Shown here piece after piece: positions 24,983 to 32,652 of a stretch of DNA of 36,973 nt. The position numbers and the translations under genes are program-made. The notes under the pieces are model-generated. The model was not told where the DNA came from and ran no database searches. It saw only the letters and a list, made by a program, of their open reading frames with translations. Each line of letters opens with the position of its first letter. Position 1 is the stretch's first letter. Source of the stretch: Alcanivorax sp. (GTDB lineage: Bacteria > Pseudomonadota > Gammaproteobacteria > Pseudomonadales > Alcanivoracaceae); assembly GCF_014762765.1 (NCBI RefSeq), contig NZ_JABURH010000152.1, positions 1 to 36,973 on the forward strand. The letters are read 5' to 3'.

Positions 24983-25139
24983 AAGCTGCAAGCCTAAAGC
25001 TACAACGCGCCAGAAATTGGTATTGAACGAAAACGCAGGAGGCCGCGCTCAAGCTCTGAGCGCGGCCTCCTGCGTTTACTGCCAGCCACCACACCGCGCT
25101 GTAGCCTGTAGTTAGGCTTTTGGGCTTTCAGCTTTCAAC
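24983..25139. repeat. Heptad-armed stem-loop element 3 (AAGCTNC type)
   Basis: Units AAGCTGC, AAGCCTA and AAGCTAC (24983-25003) then AACGCG begin directly after the TAA stop at 24980-24982. The right arm (25095-25139) has the same kind of units inverted but about six of them, so arm pairing is partial. The core is the strongest in the window: 25031-25051 pairs perfectly with 25057-25077, a 21-bp stem with a 5-base loop. It should terminate transcription of the nitronate monooxygenase-like gene. The downstream gene is in the same direction here. Confidence 0.85.
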
Positions 25140-25199
25140 TGCTTCTCCCCACCAACCGCGTTACCATGAGGTTATCTCCTGAGGATAAGGAGAAGTCTG

Positions 25200-26405
25200 G
25201 TGCGCTTGCTTGTTTCCTTTCTGCTCGCCGGCCTGATAACAGACGGCGAAGCGCAAAACTGGCACGGCCCCCACCCTTGGCGAGCGAATGCGGTGGTGGA
25301 TGGACGCGCTCGTGACTACAACAACGAGTACTTTCTCCACGCCTTCAGCTATCGCCACCTGATTGATCAGCCCTCGCCCATTGAAGAAGGCATTCGCGGC
25401 ACCGCCGGGAGCCTTACCAGCGACCGCCTTTACATGGACTTTCGCTACCAACAGAGCTTTGCCTTCGACGATCCGGATCAGGCCTTCACCCTGGATATCC
25501 AGCGCACCGAGGACTTTGACGGCAGCTACGACCGCCAGCTGGTGGGCTTTCGCCAGACTCTGGCACAACGCTGGCAATTGTCCCTGCAGGGAGATGTGTT
25601 CAGTGATAAATCCCTCACCGATATCTATTTCGGCGCCCGGCGGTTACACAGCGAAGGAAGCTGGCTGCAACTGAGCCTGGTGCTGCCCAATGCCTACTTC
25701 AACGACAAGACCGACAGCCAGAGCGAACTGATTGACGAACCCCGCACCCTTTTCGCCCAGTGGCATCAGCAACACACTCCCTGGGCCAGCACCACCCTGT
25801 CTGTAAACCACACACCGGATGCCACCCTGGATGACCGCACCCAGGGTGACCGGGTATCCAGCCGGCAAACCCGGGTTGCTCTGCGTTACCGCGTGCAAAA
25901 GGGTAACTGGCAGTTGCAGACAGACCTTAACGGCGAGCACACCCGCCGCCAGCACCAGCTGGATGAACGCCCCGCACCACAAGCCTTTCGCCGCGACATG
26001 GCATCGCTGACCCTGGCCGTGCGCTACTGGCCCCATCGCTGGCAACCGCAAGTCGGTGCCCGCTATTTCTGGCTGGACGAAGACGGCTGGTTCGGGCGCG
26101 AACCGAATGGCAACGGCGAAGTCAGCCGACAGGAACCCATGCTGTTCGGCGGCATGTCACTGTCACTAAGCGATACTCAACGACTGGCACCCACCGTCTA
26201 TCTCAGCCGCCCGCGCGTGGAGCAGACTGTAAACAGCCCACGATGGCGGGACCGGGATGATCATGGTTTCGTGGGCAAACTGAGCGTGCCCTGGCACATC
26301 ACGGTATCAAAACAGAACGGCGCAGTACTGAGCATCGTACCGTCCATGCGCTTGCACCGGTTTGCGTTTGGCGGGGGAAATGTGCAGTTGCACTGGCCTC
26401 TCTGA
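25200..26405 (+). CDS. Uncharacterised exported, beta-rich protein (possible outer membrane barrel)
   Basis: The start is GTG at 25200, well placed after AAGGAGA; ATG options lie much further in. The 401-residue product has a signal peptide with a likely cleavage after GEA (residue 18), then almost continuous alternating polar/hydrophobic strands rich in Trp, Arg, Gln and Tyr (WQLSLQGDVFSD, WLQLSLVLPNAYFND, NWQLQTDLNGEHTRRQ, WQPQVGARYFWLDE). It has few cysteines and ends in HWPL. This suggests a beta-barrel of about 380 residues in the outer membrane, but I do not recognise the family and a soluble periplasmic fold is possible. Confidence 0.75.
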   Translation: MRLLVSFLLAGLITDGEAQNWHGPHPWRANAVVDGRARDYNNEYFLHAFSYRHLIDQPSPIEEGIRGTAGSLTSDRLYMDFRYQQSFAFDDPDQAFTLDIQRTEDFDGSYDRQLVGFRQTLAQRWQLSLQGDVFSDKSLTDIYFGARRLHSEGSWLQLSLVLPNAYFNDKTDSQSELIDEPRTLFAQWHQQHTPWASTTLSVNHTPDATLDDRTQGDRVSSRQTRVALRYRVQKGNWQLQTDLNGEHTRRQHQLDERPAPQAFRRDMASLTLAVRYWPHRWQPQVGARYFWLDEDGWFGREPNGNGEVSRQEPMLFGGMSLSLSDTQRLAPTVYLSRPRVEQTVNSPRWRDRDDHGFVGKLSVPWHITVSKQNGAVLSIVPSMRLHRFAFGGGNVQLHWPL

Positions 26406-26550
26406 GTTGCAAGTTTCAAGTTACAACGCGCCAACGCTTTTCCTGAACCTGAAATGCAAGAGGCCGCGCCCAAGTCATGGGCGCGGCCTCTTGCCTGGCG
26501 GCTGGCGGCAGCCTGGCTCGCGTTGCAACTTTCAACTTGAAACTTGCAAC
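26406..26550. repeat. Heptad-armed stem-loop element 4 (TTGCAAG type)
   Basis: Left units TTGCAAG, TTTCAAG and TTACAAC run from 26407 to 26427, followed by GCG, one base after the upstream TGA stop (26403-26405). The right arm (26519-26550) contains the same units inverted plus one extra unit, TTGAAAG, so arms differ by exactly one 7-base unit. The core stem is 26456-26472 with 26478-26494, 17 bp perfect with a 5-base loop. It fills the convergent gap between the beta-rich protein and almA, whose stop is 7 bases beyond the right arm. Confidence 0.9.
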
Positions 26551-26556
26551 CCCCAA

Positions 26557-28056
26557 TCAGGCTCCGAGCAGGGACGCCACCAACCCTTTCTTCTTCACCG
26601 GCTGGTAATTGCTGAATTCCAGCACACCATCATCAATGGCGCCATAGCGCAGCTTGGGCAGGTCCACCAGATAGTTTTGCACTACCATCCAGGGCTGCTT
26701 GGAACCCTGCCGTGGCAGACGATCATCGGCACGCATGACATAGCCGGACTCCAGACCCAGGAAGTTCTCTTCGGTAATGCAATTATCCTTGTCTCGCGGG
26801 ATCACCGTTGTGGCACCGGTTTTTTCCATGTGGTTCAGCAGGCGACATACATACTCGCACACCAGATCCGCTTTCAGGGTCCAGGAGGAATTGGTATAGC
26901 CGAATACCAGCGCCATGTTCGGCACATCACGCAGCATCATGCCCTTGTAGACCAGTGATTCGCGAGGCTCTACGGCCTTGCCATCGATGGTACCTTCCAC
27001 GCCACCCAGCATCTGAACATTCAGCCCGGTGGCGGTGATGATGATGTCCGCCTCCAGCTCCTGACCGGACTTGAGCAGAATACCGTTCTCGGTGAAACGC
27101 TCGATATGATCGGTAACGATATCGGCCTCACCCCGACGCACGGTCTTGAACAAGTCGCCATTGGGCACCGCACACAGACGCTGATCCCAGGGATTATAGT
27201 TGGGGCGGAAATGGGTCATATCCACATCATCGCCAAGCTGGCGTTTGGCCGCCGCCAGCAAGGCGCGACGCACCAGTTTTGGACGCTGCTTGGACAGCTT
27301 GTACACCAGGCGCTGCAGACCGATATTCCGGGCACGGGACAGCTTGTAGACCAGCATATCCGGCAAGAAACGGCGCATACCCACGGAAATCGGGTCCACT
27401 TCCGGCACGGTGGCAATATAGGTGGGCGACCGCTGCAGCATGGTCACCTCTGCCCCTTCTTTGGCCATTGCAGGCACCAGCGTTACGGCGGTGGCACCGG
27501 AACCAATAACCACCACCTTCTTGCCCTTGTACTGCAGATTTTCCGGCCAGTGCTGCGGATGAACGATCTGGCCCTTGAAGTCTTTTTCGCCGGGGAAATC
27601 CGGTTTGTAGCCTTCGTCGTAGTTGTAATAACCACTGCAGGAGAACAGGAAGTTCGCGGTAAAGGTTTCCTGCTCACCGGTTTTCTCATTGGTGGTTTCC
27701 ACGACCCATTGATTGTCATCACTGGACCAGTTCGCCTTGACCACCTTGCGCCCGAAGCGGATGTGCTTCTTGACGTCATATTCGTCCGCCGTGTCTTCCA
27801 CGTACTGACGAATGGAAGGGCCATCCGCCAGCACCTTGGGATCGGTCCAGGGACGGAAGCTGTAGCCCAGGGTGAACATGTCGGAATCGGAACGGATACC
27901 CGGGTACTTGAACAGATCCCAGGTGCCACCAATGCGTTCGCGACGTTCCAGAATGGCATAGCTGCGATTCGGGCTCTTGCGGGTCAGATGGCAAGCTGCC
28001 CCGATACCGGAAAGGCCGGCACCAATAATCAATACATCAACGTGGTTATTAGACAT
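26557..28056 (-). CDS. almA: AlmA-like flavin-binding long-chain alkane monooxygenase
   Basis: The 499-residue protein starts at 28056 with a strong ribosome site (GGAGGT). It resembles Acinetobacter AlmA throughout: VDVLIIGAGLSGIGAACHL, ERRERIGGTWDLFKYPGIRS, FAD motif GAGLSG (12-17), FxGxxxHxxxWP fingerprint at 160-171, NADPH motif GSGATA (185-190), and TATGLNVQMLGG. AlmA oxidises long-chain n-alkanes (about C20 to beyond C32) in Acinetobacter and Alcanivorax. The orthology call rests on remembered family sequences; a related ketone monooxygenase cannot be excluded. It is monocistronic, with a possible operator at 28105-28122. Confidence 0.82.
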   Translation of the reverse strand: MSNNHVDVLIIGAGLSGIGAACHLTRKSPNRSYAILERRERIGGTWDLFKYPGIRSDSDMFTLGYSFRPWTDPKVLADGPSIRQYVEDTADEYDVKKHIRFGRKVVKANWSSDDNQWVVETTNEKTGEQETFTANFLFSCSGYYNYDEGYKPDFPGEKDFKGQIVHPQHWPENLQYKGKKVVVIGSGATAVTLVPAMAKEGAEVTMLQRSPTYIATVPEVDPISVGMRRFLPDMLVYKLSRARNIGLQRLVYKLSKQRPKLVRRALLAAAKRQLGDDVDMTHFRPNYNPWDQRLCAVPNGDLFKTVRRGEADIVTDHIERFTENGILLKSGQELEADIIITATGLNVQMLGGVEGTIDGKAVEPRESLVYKGMMLRDVPNMALVFGYTNSSWTLKADLVCEYVCRLLNHMEKTGATTVIPRDKDNCITEENFLGLESGYVMRADDRLPRQGSKQPWMVVQNYLVDLPKLRYGAIDDGVLEFSNYQPVKKKGLVASLLGA

Positions 28057-28104
28057 TCTCTTTTACCTCCAGCCCTTGGGCCGCCTGGTCTTGGCAGTGC
28101 AAAA

Positions 28105-28122
28105 CATTGACATCATTCAATG
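28105..28122. promoter_or_regulatory. Candidate operator upstream of almA
   Basis: CATTGACATCATTCAATG has perfect 6-base inverted arms around a 6-base centre, about 50 bases before the almA start. No known regulator box is recognised. A regulator of alkane metabolism could bind here. Confidence 0.4.
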
Positions 28123-28190
28123 GCACCGTTAACTGGCAGACAGAATAGCCGTACTGGCGGGTATGAGAAAAGGCCAAAACAGGCCGTTAA

Positions 28191-28736
28191 TTGGCCCTGG
28201 AGACGGGAAAAAGTGCCGCTAGGGACGGCAAGCATGGCGCAGCCAGCATAAACACTGGATCTACTTTCACTGACCGCCTGTCTACCCGCATGGTGGCTGC
28301 GGGGTTGGCGAGCGGCTGTTACTCGCTGATCTTCATCATAAAGTGGTACGACCGGTCCAATATCATGGTGCTATCACCGATTTGTGACCTCATACACATT
28401 GCTGCCCTGCTCACTTCTGCATACTGCCTGCGCGCCATAGGGGAAAGGCGCTTATGGGGATGGAGTACACACTATAATTATAAGGGTACCGGCATGTTCG
28501 ATCTGACTGCCTTCGGGGATACGTTCGCCTCTCACTCCTGGCTGTGGATACCAATTTTCTGCGCCGCCACTATCAGTCTGCTGCTATGGAGCGGTCGCAT
28601 CCGCCAGCCCGCAATCGTTAATTTCTTCGCCATCGGCCTGATCCTGCCCTGCATCAACCTGAGCATGATCGCCACCGGCGCGCTGGTAGCGGCAGATCAG
28701 TTGACTCTGGATCTGATGGCATTGATGCCGTTTTGA
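28191..28736 (+). CDS. Uncharacterised membrane protein
   Basis: The frame begins at TTG 28191; an internal ATG at 28290 would give 148 residues starting just before the first membrane segment. Neither start has a clear ribosome site, so the true start is uncertain. The rest has about four hydrophobic segments (SGCYSLIFIIKWY; ICDLIHIAALLTSAYCLRA; WLWIPIFCAATISLLLW; IVNFFAIGLILPCINLSMIA) and a Ser/Tyr/Trp-rich loop. I do not recognise the family. The frame ends 4 bases before heptad element 5, as with other real genes here, which supports its reality. Confidence 0.55.
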   Translation: MALETGKSAARDGKHGAASINTGSTFTDRLSTRMVAAGLASGCYSLIFIIKWYDRSNIMVLSPICDLIHIAALLTSAYCLRAIGERRLWGWSTHYNYKGTGMFDLTAFGDTFASHSWLWIPIFCAATISLLLWSGRIRQPAIVNFFAIGLILPCINLSMIATGALVAADQLTLDLMALMPF

Positions 28737-28740
28737 GAGT

Positions 28741-28891
28741 GGCAAGTTACAAGTTTCAAGTTGCAACGCGCCATAAACTTATCCTTGATTTTAAAAACAT
28801 GAGGCCGCGCTCCAATCAATGGGCGCGGCCTCATGCGTTACGGTCAGCAGCGGCACTAATTCGCGTTGCAACTTGAAACTTGCAACTTGCC
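28741..28891. repeat. Heptad-armed stem-loop element 5 (TTGCAAG type)
   Basis: Left arm 28741-28770 and right arm 28862-28891 pair over 30 bp with one mismatch; units are TTACAAG, TTTCAAG and TTGCAAC ending in GCG. The core stem is 28798-28812 with 28821-28835 (15 pairs, one a G-T pair) and an 8-base loop. It spans the convergent gap between the membrane protein (stop 28734-28736) and the alpha/beta hydrolase, whose stop codon starts 4 bases past the right arm. Confidence 0.9.
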
Positions 28892-28895
28892 CGCC

Positions 28896-29780
28896 CTACA
28901 AGCCCTGAAGAAATTCCAGCTGATCCGCCAGACTGATATCCTTGGCCTCGCCCTGATAGATATCGAAATGACCAACCGGATAGCGCTTCACTGTCGCTTT
29001 CGCCATGGCAGCAGCGGCCTTTTCAGCGGCAGAAGCCGGCGCCACGGTATCGGTTTCACAAATCAGCACCAACGCCGGACAGCTCACCTTTGCCGCCTGC
29101 GCCACCGGGCGAAACATGGGCAGTACCAGACCAATACGGGCAGCCACTTCATTGGGAACTCCCGCCGGCATCAGCGCGGTATAACCGTCGTAGGCATCAT
29201 GGCTGGACATCGCCGCCAGCTCCCCGGGCTTGCCCGCAGATGGCAACATGCGCGGCCCCAGCCCCAGCACGCTGCTGATCACATCCCAGAGCCCCAGCCC
29301 GGTCATCTTAAGTGCTTGACCGATACCTGCATAGCGCACCACTTCCAGCACAGATGCCAGTCCGTCCATCATTGGGCACTGGGCAATGATGCCGGCCACA
29401 TCCGGCTCACGGGCTGCCACGGCAGTCACCAGGCCGCCACCAAAAGACGTTCCCCACAGTACAATACGCTGGTTGTCCACTTGCTCTTGCTTGCGTACAC
29501 AGGCCAGCGCCGCCTGCCAGTCCGCCACTTCCCGGTTGGGCAACAGCACCTGGCGTGGCATTCCTTCACTCTCACCGAAGTGCCGGTAGTCGAACAGAAA
29601 CACCGCATGGCCGGCCTTTAAAAAGGCATCCCGAAACGGCTCCAGCCCACAGGCCTTGGTGAGGCCAAAACCATGGCCCATGATCACGGTCAGGAAGGGG
29701 CCATCGCCATCGGGCAGGTACAGATCCCCGCGGCAGGACTGGCCATCGCTGACAAATCTCAGTTCACGGATTGTGCTCAT
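28896..29780 (-). CDS. Alpha/beta hydrolase (serine hydrolase, dienelactone/peptidase S9-like)
   Basis: I choose ATG at 29780, after AAGGAG; the frame is open to 29825. The 294-residue enzyme has the nucleophile elbow GTSFGG with Ser112, acid Asp244 (ICETDTVAP) and His271 (VGHFDIY), a full catalytic triad, plus the oxyanion segment MGHGFGLT. It is probably an esterase or thioesterase acting on a small hydrophobic ester; the substrate is not known. It lies 45 bases downstream of cysQ on the same strand, so co-transcription is likely. Confidence 0.87.
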   Translation of the reverse strand: MSTIRELRFVSDGQSCRGDLYLPDGDGPFLTVIMGHGFGLTKACGLEPFRDAFLKAGHAVFLFDYRHFGESEGMPRQVLLPNREVADWQAALACVRKQEQVDNQRIVLWGTSFGGGLVTAVAAREPDVAGIIAQCPMMDGLASVLEVVRYAGIGQALKMTGLGLWDVISSVLGLGPRMLPSAGKPGELAAMSSHDAYDGYTALMPAGVPNEVAARIGLVLPMFRPVAQAAKVSCPALVLICETDTVAPASAAEKAAAAMAKATVKRYPVGHFDIYQGEAKDISLADQLEFLQGL

Positions 29781-29802
29781 GGAAACTCCTTGGTTTTTTT
29801 GC

Positions 29803-29816
29803 GTCAGACGTCTGAC
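29803..29816. other. Perfect 14-base palindrome between cysQ and the hydrolase gene
   Basis: GTCAGACGTCTGAC is a perfect palindrome in the 45-base gap. It may bind a dimeric regulator or form a tiny hairpin; on the minus strand it is followed by A-runs, so it is not a terminator. Confidence 0.3.
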
Positions 29817-29825
29817 TTCCGACAT

Positions 29826-30638
29826 TCACCCAATCGCCGGGGCGATAAAGCGCCACTCTTCGATGCTCTGCCCCAACACCAGGAAGTGCGGATTGAGAAT
29901 GTCTTCCTTGTTGTACTGCAACGGCTCAAAGGCGGTATTGACCACAACGCCACCGGCAGCGGTCACCACCGCGTGTGCCGCAGCAGTGTCCCATTCAGAG
30001 GTGGGCGCCAGACGGGGATAAATGTCTGCGCTGCCCTCGGCAACCAGACACAACTTCAGGGACGAGCCCATGGAGGCCCGCTCCACCTCGCCCACTTCCT
30101 GGCGGATAAAGGCTTCCAGCTTTTCCACCGCTTCGCCGCCGTGGCTGCGACTGGCCACCATCACCACTGGAGTGGTACGGGCACGACACTGGATCGGTTT
30201 GCGCTCACCCTTTTCCTCTTTAAAGGCACCGACACCGCGGCCGCCCAGATAGGTCACCGCCGTTACCGGCACATGCACCACCCCCAGTACCGGGGTATCC
30301 CCTTCCACCAGGGCAATGTTCACGGTGAACTCGCCGTTGCGCTTGATGAATTCCTTGGTGCCATCCAGCGGGTCCACCAACCAGAAACGGGGCCAGTTCT
30401 TGCGATCCGCGTAGGCAATACCGCCAGATTCTTCGGAAAACACCGGGATATCCGGCGTCAGCGCCTGCAGCCGCGCCTCGATGATCTTGTGCGCGGCCAT
30501 ATCCGCTTCGGTGATCGGCGACTTGTCGTCCTTGGTTTCCACACCCAGGTCATCACGCTCGTACACCGTCAGAATGGCATCACCCGCTTCACGGGCAATC
30601 TCTGCGAGCGGTTCCAGCAGGGTATTAAAGTCGGTCAT
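29826..30638 (-). CDS. cysQ: 3'(2'),5'-bisphosphate nucleotidase
   Basis: Start at 30638 follows AGGAAA; the frame opens earlier but within the repeat-rich gap. The 270-residue enzyme belongs to the inositol monophosphatase-like superfamily: KSPITEADMAAH, EESG, the metal site DPLDGTKEFI, and WDTAAAHAVVTAAGG at the C-terminal end, as in CysQ. It converts 3'-phosphoadenosine 5'-phosphate to AMP, recycling the by-product of sulfate assimilation. It is transcribed in the same direction as nudE, but heptad element 7 separates them, so it probably has its own promoter or is attenuated. Confidence 0.92.
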   Translation of the reverse strand: MTDFNTLLEPLAEIAREAGDAILTVYERDDLGVETKDDKSPITEADMAAHKIIEARLQALTPDIPVFSEESGGIAYADRKNWPRFWLVDPLDGTKEFIKRNGEFTVNIALVEGDTPVLGVVHVPVTAVTYLGGRGVGAFKEEKGERKPIQCRARTTPVVMVASRSHGGEAVEKLEAFIRQEVGEVERASMGSSLKLCLVAEGSADIYPRLAPTSEWDTAAAHAVVTAAGGVVVNTAFEPLQYNKEDILNPHFLVLGQSIEEWRFIAPAIG

Positions 30639-30667
30639 TTCGTTTTTCCTATCGTTCAACATTGGGA

Positions 30668-30932
30668 GCAACAAGCCTCAAGCTACAAGCTGCAACACGG
30701 AGACACGCCAGCGGTACTTGCTGCCCCGTTACTCCGCGCTGCGAGTCAAGAAGATTCGCGAGCACCGTCATACAGAACAACAGGGCCTCAAATCGCGCCT
30801 TATAACCAGGCTTCTGGAACCTGCCCTCAATCACTTGCAGACAAGCTCCCCCAAATTATCAGCGCGGAGCCCATTGGTTTCAGCCCGCTCTTCTCATTTC
30901 CCCGCGTTGCAGCTTGAAGCTTGTAGCTTGCC
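30668..30932. repeat. Heptad-armed element 7 (CTNCAAG type, long, different core)
   Basis: Left units of type CTNCAAG lie at 30668-30696; the right arm (30906-30932) has them inverted, with one 7-base unit more than the left between otherwise matching ends. There is no shared GC core. Instead CTCCGCGCTG (30732-30741) pairs perfectly with CAGCGCGGAG (30860-30869) across 118 bases. It occupies the cysQ-nudE gap of about 295 bases, with the nudE stop one base beyond. No gene is seen here. Confidence 0.75.
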
Positions 30933-30933
30933 T

Positions 30934-31479
30934 CTATCTTTTCTCCAGCAACCGCTTGGCCATCAGCAGCGCCGCGATCACCCGGGCTTCGGTCACGTCG
31001 TCCCGCTCGATCAGGCGATCCAGGTCGGACAGTTTCCAGGTGAGTACTTCCAGTTCTTCCGGTTCGTCCCCGGGCAGGGATTCTTCATACAGGTCTTCGG
31101 CCAGCACCACCTTGATGCGGTGGCCCATATAACCCGGCGACAAGGTCATGTCCTTCATCAGGGTGAGTCGACGGGCACCGTAACCAGCCTCTTCCTTTAA
31201 TTCCCGGTTGGCCGCATCGCGCCAGTCCTCACCGTGTTCGTAGGCACCCTTGGGCAGTGTCAGCTCATAACTTTCGGTGCCGGCACCATACTCGCGGATC
31301 ATCACCACGGTGTCGTCATCCAGCAGCGGCACCATCATTACCGCCGCAATGGGTGGGGTGCGCAGGCGCTCATAGGTGCGCTCCACCCCGTTGCGAAAAC
31401 GCAGGTGCAACTCTTCAATCCCGAACAGCCGGCTTTTCGCCACCAGTCGGGTGTCGAGAATCTCCGGTTTCTCATCCAT
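30934..31479 (-). CDS. nudE: Nudix hydrolase, ADP-compounds hydrolase NudE
   Basis: The 181-residue protein carries the Nudix box: Gly in LPKGAYEHGEDW followed by NRELKEEAGYG, i.e. G-x5-E-x7-R-E-x2-E-E-x-G. The rest (FRNGVERTYERLRTPP before, LSPGYMGHRIKVVLAEDLYEE after) resembles E. coli NudE, which hydrolyses ADP-ribose, NADH and Ap3A. Its place beside yrfG-hslR-hslO-pckA, as near this set in E. coli, supports the call. It is divergent from yrfG with a 61-base gap. Confidence 0.85.
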   Translation of the reverse strand: MDEKPEILDTRLVAKSRLFGIEELHLRFRNGVERTYERLRTPPIAAVMMVPLLDDDTVVMIREYGAGTESYELTLPKGAYEHGEDWRDAANRELKEEAGYGARRLTLMKDMTLSPGYMGHRIKVVLAEDLYEESLPGDEPEELEVLTWKLSDLDRLIERDDVTEARVIAALLMAKRLLEKR

Positions 31480-31540
31480 AATTGGAATCAGCTCTCACGC
31501 TATTTAAGGCCGAAGACTAACCCGAATACGCAGGAAATTC

Positions 31541-32194
31541 ATGATTGACTGGCATTCTGTCGACACCGTGTTACTGGATATGGACGGCACCCTGCTCGAC
31601 CTGGAGTTCGACAACTGGTTCTGGCAGAAACATGTCCCTGAGTGCTACGCCCGCCAACAGGGCCTGGACCGGGCCGAGGCCGACCGCATCATTCACGACT
31701 GGATCACCAGCCATCTGGGCACTCTGAACTGGTACTGCCTGGACTTCTGGACCGCGGAGCTGGGCCTGGAAATCGCCCGCCTGAAACGCGAAGCCGGCGA
31801 TCGTATCGCCGTGCGCCCCGGGGCGGACACGTTTCTACAGGCACTGAAGGAGTCCGACAAACAGGTCATCATGGTCACCAACGCCCATCGTGATGCTCTG
31901 GATTTGAAGGTGGAGCGTACCGGCATCGACCGCTATTTCGATGAAATCGTCTCCAGCCACGATTATGGCCACGCCAAGGAAGCCCAGTCGTTCTGGCAGC
32001 ACCTGCAACGTCACCTGCCCTTCGACCCGGCCCGCGCTCTGCTGGTGGATGACTCACTGCCGGTACTTCACAGCGCCCAGCTTTACGGCATCGGCCAGCC
32101 GGTGAGCATCCTGCATCCGGATTCCAGTCTGCCCAAGCGGGACCATACCGATCCGTTCCCGGCCATCGACGATTTTCTGCAGGTACTGCCGTGA
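31541..32194 (+). CDS. yrfG: HAD-family GMP/IMP nucleotidase YrfG
   Basis: The 217-residue protein is a haloacid dehalogenase-like phosphatase: motif I DMDGTLLDL with Asp13 and Asp15, motif II VTNA, the cap insertion (FWQKHVPECYARQQGLDRAE), and motif IV LLVDDSLPVL. E. coli YrfG hydrolyses GMP and IMP. It is the first gene of a yrfG-hslR-hslO run; its stop overlaps the hslR start by 4 bases (GTGA), implying coupled translation. The start follows GCAGGAAATTC. Confidence 0.9.
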   Translation: MIDWHSVDTVLLDMDGTLLDLEFDNWFWQKHVPECYARQQGLDRAEADRIIHDWITSHLGTLNWYCLDFWTAELGLEIARLKREAGDRIAVRPGADTFLQALKESDKQVIMVTNAHRDALDLKVERTGIDRYFDEIVSSHDYGHAKEAQSFWQHLQRHLPFDPARALLVDDSLPVLHSAQLYGIGQPVSILHPDSSLPKRDHTDPFPAIDDFLQVLP

Positions 32195-32580
32195 GCGAAA
32201 CCGTTCGTATCGATTCCTGGCTGTGGGCGGCCCGCTTCTTCAAGACCCGCAGCCTGGCCAAGGCCGCCATTGAAGGCGGCAAGGTACAGATCGATGGCAG
32301 CAAGGCCAAACCCAGCAAGAATGTACAGCCCGGGCAGACCATCGCCATCACCAAGGGCACGGAACATTTCGAGGTAATAGTAGAAGGCCTGAGCAGCAAG
32401 CGCGGCCCCGCCAGCGTAGCCCAGACCCTTTATCAGGAAACCGAACAAAGCCGTAACCGCCGGGAACAGAACAGCGAGCAACGCAAGCTGGCACGGGCCG
32501 CCGCAGCAGCACCGGACCACAAGCCCAGCAAGAAGGAACGCCGGGATATCCAACGCTTCAAGAGAGACAACCTGGAATAA
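32191..32580 (+). CDS. hslR: Ribosome-associated heat shock protein 15
   Basis: The 129-residue protein begins at GTG, overlapping the yrfG stop. It has an S4 RNA-binding domain (VRIDSWLWAARFFKTRSLAK; GKVQIDGSKAKPSKNVQPG) and a basic C-terminal tail. Hsp15 binds 50S subunits that carry nascent chains after abortive translation and helps ribosome recycling. The gene order with hslO downstream matches E. coli. Confidence 0.94.
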   Translation: MSETVRIDSWLWAARFFKTRSLAKAAIEGGKVQIDGSKAKPSKNVQPGQTIAITKGTEHFEVIVEGLSSKRGPASVAQTLYQETEQSRNRREQNSEQRKLARAAAAAPDHKPSKKERRDIQRFKRDNLE

Positions 32581-32598
32581 CCGCTATCGCGCCCCCAT
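32572..32598 (+). promoter_or_regulatory. hslO: Candidate sigma32 (heat shock) promoter for hslO
   Basis: CTGGAA (32572-32577) and CCCCAT (32593-32598) are separated by 15 bases. The sigma32 consensus is CTTGAA, 13-15 bases, CCCCAT. The site overlaps the hslR stop and precedes hslO by about 55 bases, which fits a heat-inducible hslO. Confidence 0.55.
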
Positions 32599-32652
32599 TA
32601 AAGGCAGCAGAAAGACATAGCGAACCACAGTGACAGCCCTCAGGACACAACC

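Noticed and set aside
24983-25139. Heptad units considered as a CRISPR array or minisatellite
   Set aside because: Units are only 7 bases, contiguous without spacers, and arranged as paired inverted arms around a hairpin.
27106-28110. A 334-codon open frame on the plus strand
   Set aside because: It is antisense to almA; no ribosome site or family motif.
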